Shown piece by piece: positions 54,036 to 63,300 of a DNA stretch of 64,000 bases (within the stretch, counting starts at the first letter, position 1; the number at the start of each line of letters is the position of its first letter). The notes below the pieces were generated by a model. The model saw only the letters and a program-made list of their open reading frames with translations. It did not search any database and was not told the origin of the DNA. The translations under genes and the position numbers were made by a program. The stretch comes from Brevibacillus thermoruber 423 (lineage in GTDB: Bacteria > Bacillota > Bacilli > Brevibacillales > Brevibacillaceae). The stretch is from assembly GCF_000454065.1 (NCBI RefSeq), contig NZ_KE695650.1, positions 1 through 64,000 on the forward strand, given 5' to 3'.

Positions 54036-56531
54036 ATGTTCACTGGCACTCAGTTACATACACCTCAAGCAGTCAAAAAACGTGGATGGGTGCGTTTCAG
54101 GAGGTTTCTTTCAATAGTAACGATTACTATGGTTTCGATGGTAATTCTCGTTTCGGGGGCACTCTACATCTATACCGGTCTGAGCCTGCCGACGACGGAA
54201 GGTGAACTGAAGTTAGTAGGTTTAAAGTACCCAGTCAGTGTATACAGGGACGAAAGAGGTATTCCCCACATCGAGGCTCGAACGGAGAGAGACTTATACA
54301 TGGCTCAGGGTTACGTTACCGCGCAAGATCGTCTGTTCCAGATGGAGATGTTCCGTCGAATTGCTGGAGGGCGATTAGCCGAGATAACGACCATGGGAGA
54401 CAGCTTGGACTCGGATAAGTTTTTTCGAACACTCCAACTGCGGCGTTCGGCAGAGCAGTCCTTGAAGTTGCTGACACCGGAAACGAAGGAGAGCCTTGAA
54501 GCTTATAGCGCAGGTGTGAACGCTTATATTAAAGAAGCAAAAGCAGGTTTTGGCAAACTGCCGATCGAGTTTTCCATGATGGGTTTTGAACCGGAGGAAT
54601 GGAATCCGACTGATACTCTTCTCATTGGCAAATACCTCGCCTATATGATGGGGGTTAATTACCGAGGCGAGAGCTATCGTCAACACCTAATAAACATCGT
54701 CGGAGAGGACATGGCTAAGGAACTATTTCCGACCTATCCTAAAGATGGATATATTACCATAAGAAAAAACTTATCTAAGTCACCAGATAAGGCGGTAATT
54801 CAAAATGATGGAAAGACGGCTAGTTTGGGTACATTCGAGTTCGGCCCACTGCTGGAAGATCCGTTCATTTCTGCGTGGGCGGACAGGTACATTGGCTCGA
54901 ACGGCTGGGTAGTTTCGGGGAAATTAACTCTGTCCGGAAAACCGATTCTTTCCAATGACCCTCACTTGTTTGTTCAGACACCATCTATTTGGTACGAGAC
55001 TCACCTCATTTTAGTTGGGGATGAGAAGCGTAACGTCATTGGAGTCACTATACCGGGCATACTCGGGATCATTCTCGGACACAACGATAAGATCGCTTGG
55101 GGCGTCACAAACGCTCAAGCGGATGCGCAGGATTTATTTGTGGAGAAACGAAATCCCATCAACCCTAGGCAATTCGAATATGAAGGGAAATGGATGGACG
55201 CTGAAGTTATCAATGAGACAATTTCTGTAAAGGGCCAAAAAGCGATCGAATTCGAGATCCTTAATACAGTTCACGGACCAATCATGAACGAGTTCATCGG
55301 GGAGGGAGAATATCGCACCAAAAAGGACATTTCCTTACAATGGACAGCTCTTCGTCCGAGCACAGATATTGAAGCGTTTCTTGCCATTAACAAATCGACC
55401 AACTACGAACAATTCAAGCAGGCGTTAAGCATGCTCCAGGCACCGGTCTTAAACTTCATCTTCGCAGGAGACGACGGTACGATCGCCTACCATACAGCAG
55501 GGTTAATTCCTATTCGCAGGCAAGGAGACGGCGTGCTCCCGACCGAAGGATGGACCAGGAAGCACGATTGGGTAGGTTTTATCCCCTTCGATCAACTGCC
55601 GGAAGCGGTCAACCCTGAAGAGGGTTACATTGTTACAGCAAACAACAAAATCGTCGATGACAGCTATCCTCACATAATCACTAAGTCATGGGCGGCTCCG
55701 TACCGGGCTCAGCGAATTGCTGAGGTGATAGAGAGCAAAAAAGGGAGATTGACAGCCAATGACATGATTCAACTACAGACGGATGTTCTCAATCTTCAGG
55801 CCAAGCAACTTCTTCCGATCCTTATCCCTCTAGTAGAAAAAGCAGACCTTAATGATATCGAAGGGAAAGCGCTAGAACTATTGAAATCTTGGGATTATAA
55901 AGAAAGCCCTGATCAGGCGGCACCACTTGTTTATCACTTTTGGATGGACCAATGGAACCGCCTTGTATTCGAGTACAAGATGACACCTTTCGTCTACACC
56001 CGAATGGCTGACAAGGGTAACGTAATACCGGAGATGATTCTGAAAGCAGCCGACGGTCAGGAGAACTCCTGGATAAAAGCGGCTGGAGGATTAAAGCAGT
56101 CCTCCCTCACTTCGTTTCGAAAGGCGGTGGAGAAGGTGATTGAATTACGAGGCAAAGCCCCGACTAACTGGAAGTGGGGGGAATTCCATCGTTTCGGTCC
56201 CGGTCACATGACATTTGAGTTTGTTCCCGTACTCAACTGGTTTTTCAATCCAGAAAAGTATTCAGTCGGCGGGAGTGAAACCACAGTCTGGATGAATGCT
56301 TATAATGAAGAAAGTGGCAACGTAATCTACTCTGCTCCGTGGCGTCAAGTCGTAGATTTCTCCGATCTCGCAGGTAACTCGAAAGATGTGCTGGCAGCCG
56401 GACAATCGGAACATGTACGCAGCAAATGGTATAAGAACCAGTTGAAAGCCCAAGCGACTGGTGCCTTATACCCACAGCATTTCATGCCTCGTGATTACCA
56501 AAATAGTGAAAAACTTGTGCTATTGCCTTAA
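54036..56531 (+). CDS. Membrane-anchored penicillin-acylase-family Ntn hydrolase
   Basis: ATG at 54036 has GGAGGT 8 bases upstream, better than an earlier in-frame TTG at 53988; 831 residues. Residues about 20-50 hold a positively charged stretch and a helix (FLSIVTITMVSMVILVSGAL), a signal anchor, so the enzyme faces the outside. YPVSVYRDERGIPHIEARTE and GYVTAQDRLFQMEMFRRIAG are typical alpha-chain motifs. GSNGWVVSG gives the nucleophile Ser288, the first residue of the beta chain after self-cleavage; SGKPILSNDPHL, LGHNDKIAWGVTNAQADAQD and the C-terminal GGSETTVWM follow. The family cleaves amide-linked acyl groups (penicillins, acyl-homoserine lactones, and the fatty tail of pyoverdine precursors by PvdQ). 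Here a maturation or activation role for the acylated peptide is the best inference; resistance by drug hydrolysis is an alternative. Confidence 0.88.
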   Translation: MFTGTQLHTPQAVKKRGWVRFRRFLSIVTITMVSMVILVSGALYIYTGLSLPTTEGELKLVGLKYPVSVYRDERGIPHIEARTERDLYMAQGYVTAQDRLFQMEMFRRIAGGRLAEITTMGDSLDSDKFFRTLQLRRSAEQSLKLLTPETKESLEAYSAGVNAYIKEAKAGFGKLPIEFSMMGFEPEEWNPTDTLLIGKYLAYMMGVNYRGESYRQHLINIVGEDMAKELFPTYPKDGYITIRKNLSKSPDKAVIQNDGKTASLGTFEFGPLLEDPFISAWADRYIGSNGWVVSGKLTLSGKPILSNDPHLFVQTPSIWYETHLILVGDEKRNVIGVTIPGILGIILGHNDKIAWGVTNAQADAQDLFVEKRNPINPRQFEYEGKWMDAEVINETISVKGQKAIEFEILNTVHGPIMNEFIGEGEYRTKKDISLQWTALRPSTDIEAFLAINKSTNYEQFKQALSMLQAPVLNFIFAGDDGTIAYHTAGLIPIRRQGDGVLPTEGWTRKHDWVGFIPFDQLPEAVNPEEGYIVTANNKIVDDSYPHIITKSWAAPYRAQRIAEVIESKKGRLTANDMIQLQTDVLNLQAKQLLPILIPLVEKADLNDIEGKALELLKSWDYKESPDQAAPLVYHFWMDQWNRLVFEYKMTPFVYTRMADKGNVIPEMILKAADGQENSWIKAAGGLKQSSLTSFRKAVEKVIELRGKAPTNWKWGEFHRFGPGHMTFEFVPVLNWFFNPEKYSVGGSETTVWMNAYNEESGNVIYSAPWRQVVDFSDLAGNSKDVLAAGQSEHVRSKWYKNQLKAQATGALYPQHFMPRDYQNSEKLVLLP

Positions 56532-56593
56532 AATGGTTGTATAGAGCAACGTTCATCTCAACGCAGGTTACTATTATTTGGGGGTATGAATAC

Positions 56594-57238
56594 ATGGTAC
56601 AGGAATTTTTAGAGGCAATTGTGAAGGACGACGTCGGGGGTGTAAAAGATATGCTCCAATCGAACCCAACGCTACTCCAACTCCGTATTCAGACCGGCCA
56701 ATCGCCTGTCCTAACCGCTATCTACAACGGAGCAAGAGCTACGCTTGCATACCTTCTAGAACAGGATATCCCGCTGGACCTGTTTGAAGCTGCTGCCTCC
56801 GGTAGACTAGATCGAGTGCAAGAGCTGGTCGACTCTGAACCGAACCTAGTGAACGCCTATGCGAATGATGGTTTTACAGCTCTAGGGCTGGCCGCGTATC
56901 TGGGTCACAAAGATATTGTCGGATATCTGTTGGAGAAGGGAGCAGATGTGAACAGGGCTTCAAAGAACGACATGAAGGTTATGCCGCTTCACTCTGCGGT
57001 AGCCACTCTCCAAGTCGACGTTGCCGAACTGCTACTCAAGCATGGCGCTGAAGTGAACGCAATTCAGCAAGGTGGGTGGACTCCACTTCATGAAGCCGCA
57101 CTCCACGGCCATGAAGAAATGATCAAGTTGTTGCTTGAATTTGGTGCAAATAAAACCATCAAAAAAGATAACGGTGAAATCCCTTTGGATGTCGCACTTC
57201 AGCGTAACCATCTTCATGTGGTTACTCTATTGAATTGA
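56594..57238 (+). CDS. Ankyrin-repeat protein
   Basis: ATG at 56594 (MVQEFLEAIVKDDVGGVKDM) follows GGGGGT; 214 residues, no signal peptide. Five or six ankyrin units are visible, for example SPVLTAIYNGARATLAYLLE, GFTALGLAAYLGHKDIVGYL, MPLHSAVATLQVDVAELLLK and WTPLHEAALHGHEEMIKLLL. These form a protein-protein interaction scaffold. It lies between the acylase and FAAL genes in the same direction, 62 bases after the acylase, and so belongs to the cluster by position. A chaperone, immunity or anchoring role is possible; none is shown. Ankyrin proteins also accompany catalases and toxins elsewhere, so chance co-location cannot be excluded. Confidence 0.85.
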   Translation: MVQEFLEAIVKDDVGGVKDMLQSNPTLLQLRIQTGQSPVLTAIYNGARATLAYLLEQDIPLDLFEAAASGRLDRVQELVDSEPNLVNAYANDGFTALGLAAYLGHKDIVGYLLEKGADVNRASKNDMKVMPLHSAVATLQVDVAELLLKHGAEVNAIQQGGWTPLHEAALHGHEEMIKLLLEFGANKTIKKDNGEIPLDVALQRNHLHVVTLLN

Positions 57239-57357
57239 TAATTCCTCGGGCGTCCTTCCGTTTGTATCAACGACATGTTCGTAGATACAGTGCTGTATTG
57301 TATTGTTCCCTTTTCTGTCATTGACATATCGAGTTACAACGGGGAGGTGCACACAAG

Positions 57358-60300
57358 ATGAGTCAACTCAACTTGATGTCATTTCGGGAAACATCTAACT
57401 TTGTTGAGATCCTACGCGAAAGGGCAATCCGCCAGCCCAATGTAACCGCTTATGAGTTTCTGCTTGACGGAGATGAACTTTCTGCTCGAATCACTTACTC
57501 CGAGTTGGATCGCAAGGCGCGGGCAATAGGTGCATTTTTACAAAGTTTCGGCTGTTCTGGTGAACGTATTCTGTTACTGTATCCCCCTAGTCTTGAATAT
57601 GTAGCAGCTTACTTCGGATGTCTCTATGGAGGGGGCATTGCAGTCCCCGCCTATCCTCCAACATCAACCCGTTTGATTCCACGTTTGCAGGCGATTGCCA
57701 AAAACGCTGAAGCTGTTGTGGCCCTAACATCTTCCAAACTGCTAGATGAAATATCCGATAGATTTGAGAAAGTTCCGGAATTAAATCGGCTGACCTGGGT
57801 GGCAACAGACGCTCTACCCAAAAGGTTAGAGACCCTGTGGAAAGAACCTCAGATTACCTGGGATACTCTAGCCTTCCTGCAGTATACATCCGGTTCCACT
57901 TCAATTCCAAAAGGGGTCATGGTCACTCATGGCAATTTGATTCATAATTCAAAGATGATACAAACGGCCTTCGAGCAGGGGACTGACGACCGGGGTGTAA
58001 TCTGGCTACCTCCTTATCATGACATGGGATTAATTGGTGGTATTCTTCAGCCGCTGTACGCGGGATACCCGGTTACCTTAATGTCACCTTATGACTTCAT
58101 GCAGAGGCCGTATTCCTGGTTGAAAGCGATCTCTCGTACAAAAGCAACGACCAGCGGCGGTCCGAATTTCGCATACGATTTATGTGTCGAAAGAATAACC
58201 GAAGATCAGAAACGCACCCTCGACCTTAGCTCGTGGAGGGTAGCATTCAATGGGGCGGAGCCAATTCGGGCATCTACGTTGGAACGATTTGCCGATGAGT
58301 TCGCTTGCTGCGGGTTTAAGCCCGAAGCGTTCTTCCCCTGCTACGGATTAGCAGAAGGGACGTTGATAGTAACCGGGGGTTGGACGAGACCATTAACGCT
58401 GACATGCAACAGACAGTCTCTCGAAGAAGGGTACATAGGAGTGGTACATAACTCGTCACCGGAGGATAAAAGCAAGGTTCTTGTCAGCAGTGGCAAAAGT
58501 CTGATGGATCAAAAAGTTTGCATTGTCGATCCGACAACTTTTACTGAGTGCAAAGAGGGGGAAATTGGAGAAATCTGGGTTAAAGGACCCAGTGTAGCTC
58601 AAGGTTATTGGAGCATGCCGGAGCTGACAGATGAGTCCTTTCGGGCGTATCTTTTGAAGACTGGTGAAGGTCCCTTCCTCCGAACTGGCGATATGGGCTT
58701 CTTGTATGAAGGGAATCTGTTCGTGACCGGCCGCATGAAGGATCTGATCATCATCCGGGGGCGAAACCTCTACCCACAGGACATTGAGCTGACAGCCGAG
58801 AAGAGCCATCCCGCCGCACGCCCTAATGCTGCAGCAGCGTTTGCAATCACTGTTGAGGACGAAGAGCGCCTGGTGATCGTGCAGGAGGTTCAACGCAAAT
58901 ACCGCGCATTGGTTCAGGACGAGATGGTTGACGCGATTACACAAGAAATCTTGCGTGAGTACGGGGTTCAGCCGTATGCGGTCGTCTTGGTGAAATTCGG
59001 CGGAATTCCCAAGACGTCGAGCGGAAAAATTCAACGGGGGCTGACCCGTGAAAGATTTCTTGCCGGTGAACTAAACGAGATTGGCAGGCGTGTATACTCA
59101 AATGAGGTCTCGGATTCAGTTGAGGATCTGCGGAAATCCGTCTCTATCGAACATGGAGATGACCGCAGGGCTGAAATCGAGCGAATATTCTTGAACCTGC
59201 TATCGCAAACAACTGGTGTCACACAATCAGTTGCTGATCTCGCGATGTCGCCCAGCGAACTGGGGATCGACTCGATGAAGGCGTTCGAGTTACAGCATGT
59301 TTTAGAGGAAGAGTGGGGCGTCATGGTCCCAGCAGTTACATTCCTTCAGGACATGAAACTGGAGGATATACGAGATATAATTTTGACCAAGTTGGATATG
59401 AACTATAAAGTCCTCCCCGTCGACCATGGAATACAGACAGGATTGATCCCAGCATCACGAGGTCAGAAAGGCTTGTATTTTCTACAGAAGCTGGCACCAC
59501 ACAGTTCAGCTTATCACATCGCCAGGGCTGTCAAGATTAGGGGACCACTTCAAACAGAGAAGGTCAGAAATATCCTCCAGATCCTTACAGCAAGGCATAC
59601 TGCACTGCGCACCACGTTTATTGAAGACCAGAACGGAGGACTTCTGCAGAAGATTGCTGACGAGCCCCGCATTGAGTTTACTTACGTGGAAGCTGCCTCT
59701 TGGAGTGATCAACAGCGTCTGGATCTTCTTGTTGCTGAGACGCAACGTCCCTTTGATCTGGAGAGCGGACCATTAATGCGAACGCTACTCTTAAACTGTT
59801 CGACTGAGGAGCACCTACTTTTGTGGGTTTTCCATCACATAATTGTTGACCTATGGTCGGTCGACGTCCTGATAGAGGAGACCATTACTTTACTGGAATT
59901 GGAGGGAACTGACAGTGAGTCATTGCTACCAATGCCAGCCATGCAGTTCAGGGACTATACAGTTTGGCAGGAGAGTTGGCTGAAATGCAACGGTGAAGAA
60001 CACTTAGCATATTGGCTGAGGGAGCTCACAGGCGAACTACCTGTTCTGGATTTCCCATCGGACCGTCCGCGTCCGCCCGTCCAGACCTACAACGGTTCGA
60101 GCTGCACACTCACGCTGGGTGATGAACAAACCAAACGTTTAAAGGAACTATCTGCCAAGCACAATGGAACTTTATACATGACTCTCTTGGCCGCGTACCT
60201 ACTTTTCTTGTACCGCTACACCGGTCAGAATGAGATCATTATCGGCTCTCCAATGGCAGGACGGACACGGGCTGCGATGAACAAACTTGTTGGATTCGTC

Positions 60301-63300
60301 ACAAACACTTTGCCCCTGCGGTTCTTTGTACGAGAGGGTGACAAGGTCGCCGACCTCATCAGTCAAGTACGTGGGAAGGTACTCGGGGCATTCGCTCATC
60401 AGGAATATCCGTTCCACATGCTGCTGGAGAAAGTTAACCCGAAGCGCGATTCAAGCCGATCCCCTGTCTATCAGACGGTATTTGTCATGCAGAATGTCGG
60501 TACCATTCGAGAAGCAGGAGCAATTATTGCGGGGAAGGCAGGGGGCATTTCAACGTTGGGTGGTCTGCAGGTTGAAACGGTACCTTTACCTGAGACTTCT
60601 TCTCTTTTTGATTTGACCACGACTGTCACGGAGGTTGAAGACCGGTTAATCTTGACTATGCAGTATAATACCGACTTGTTCGAAGAGAAGACGGTAACCC
60701 GAATGCTACACCACTTCACCGTGCTTCTGGACAGTCTGACAACAAACGAAGAAGAGGAGATCGACAGGTTGCCTATGCTGACAGAGGAGGAGAGGCAAGA
60801 ACTGCTTCCTACCCCCATTGTAAGCGAGTTGCCCCACCGTACATTAGTCGAACTATTCGAGGAGCAAGTGCTGGCAACGCCAGAGAAGGTGGCAATTTCA
60901 TACCAGGATCGTTCGCTGACTTATTCTGAGCTCGATGCTCGAGCCAACCGGCTTGCTCGTCTTCTTCAGGAAAAAGGTGTTCTTCCAGGCGATAAAGTAG
61001 GAATCTTCGTTGAGCGTTCACTAGAGATGATCGTAGGGATCCTTGGAATCCTCAAGGCGGGGGCGGCCTATGTTCCGCTAGACCCGTTTTATCCGCAAGA
61101 GCGTCTTGAGTTTGTTATAGAAGATGCTGAGCTCTCGCTACTGCTCACTCAAGAACATCTACTAGAGCGGTTGAGGAAGCGGACCTCTACAATCCTACTG
61201 CTAAAAGATGTAAATAATGACATAAGTAGAGAGGATACCCAGCCTCTTCGCTTGTCGCTCTCTCCGGATCACTTAGCTTACGTCATTTATACATCCGGTT
61301 CTACAGGGAAACCCAAAGGTGTACTGGTCAGCCATGGAAACGTGGTTCGATTGTTTGAGTCCACTGATCACTTGTTCCAGTTTAACCAAGAAGATGTGTG
61401 GACGTTGTTCCACTCTTATGCATTCGATTTTTCCGTCTGGGAGATATGGGGAGCGTTGCTCAAGGGAGGAAGATTGGTAGTCGTCCCGTACATGGTTAGC
61501 CGTCATCCAGAAGAATTTTACCGGCTGTTACATCGAGAAGGCGTTACCGTACTGAATCAAACGCCGTCAGCGTTCCAGCAGCTGATCTACGCGGAGGAAC
61601 GGTCAGAGATGAAGCTCCCCTTGTTACTTCGATACGTAATCTTTGGTGGAGAGGTGCTAAGTCCTGAAAGTCTCCGACCATGGGTTCAACGGCATGGCTG
61701 TGACCATCCCAAATTAATCAACATGTACGGTATTACTGAGACTACTGTACACGTCACCTACCGCCAGATCACCCTGGAGGATTTGAGTCGTCAAAACAGC
61801 TTGATTGGTGTACCAATTCGAGACCTCCAGGTATATCTACTGGACCGTAATATGCAGCCGGTACCTTACGGAGTCATCGGCGAGATGTACATTGGTGGAC
61901 CAGGGGTCGCGCAAGGTTACATGAACCGACCTGAGCTTACGGCAGAAAAATTTATCGCCAATCCATTCGTCGCCGACACAGGTGCAAAGCTCTATCGTTC
62001 CGGCGATTTGGCACGCCGATTGTCGAATGGGGAATTAGAATATGTAGGGCGATTTGACCATCAGGTTAAGATTCGCGGTTTCCGTATTGAACTTGGAGAG
62101 ATTAAGTCCGCCCTTCTTCAGCGGGAGGAAGTAAGGGAAGCTGTTGTATTAGCACACGTGGACCGTACGGGTGAAAAGGTACTCGTAGCGTACATTGTAC
62201 TGCGGAACATGGAAAATGTGCTCAAAACGTCAGAACTGAAGAATTACCTAAGATCCAAGCTGCCTGAGTTCATGGTGCCGGCGCATTTTGTAATTCTCGA
62301 TCGCATCCCGCTAACCGAGAACGGCAAAATAGACATGCAAGCACTGCCCGCTCCGCAATGGAATGATCGCATATCGTCATTTCCGTACGTTGCCCCCAGC
62401 GGACCGATTGAAGAAACTCTTGCATCGGTATGGTCCCACGTGCTGGGAGTGGAGCGGATCAGCGCCCTAGACAACTTTTTCGATCTTGGGGGCGATTCGA
62501 TTCGAAGCATAAGGGTACTCACCTTGGCCAAAGAATTCGGCATTCATTTATCGCTACAAGATCTCTATCGCTATCAGACTATTCGTGAATTAGCATTCGC
62601 TGCTGGTCAGAGTAATCCGTCTTATGAAGTGAAAATGACCTCACAGTCCTTTGCACTGCTCAAGCCAGAAGACCGGCGGTTAGTCCCAGACGGAATCGAG
62701 GATGCCTACCCATTGACCTCGTTGCAGGCGGGTCTCGTCTTCCATAGCGAATACAACCCGGATTACAAGAATTATATCACCACGTTCCGTTTAAAAGCCC
62801 CCTTCAATGATAAGGTCATCCGCCAAGCATTGGAGCGTTTAACGGCCAGGCATCCGATGCTCCGCACCTCGTTTGACGTCAGTCGATATAGCGTTCCGAT
62901 GCAGCTTGTTCATAAGAAGGTAATCCCGCGTTTAATATTCAACGACTGGAGAGACAAGACGCCGGAGCAACAGGAGGCTGGCTTCACTGAATTTCTGCAC
63001 GCGGAGAAGCGGAACAAGTTTGATTGGAAGGAAGCTCCACTGTTGCGTTTCAATGTCCACAGATTGACGGACGAGACCCTCCAGTTCACAATGACTGAGC
63101 CTTTTCTGGACGGCTGGAGCGTAGCTTCCTTGATAACCGAGTTATTCAGCGATTATCTCGCCCTTTTGAAGGAACCTAATACTCCGCCGCTGCCGTTACT
63201 TGAGAGCACGTTTCGTGACTATGTTGCGGCTGAAAAACATGCTTTGGAGAACGAGTCATCGAAAGCTTATTGGGAGAATGAACTGAGGGATTGCATGCCG

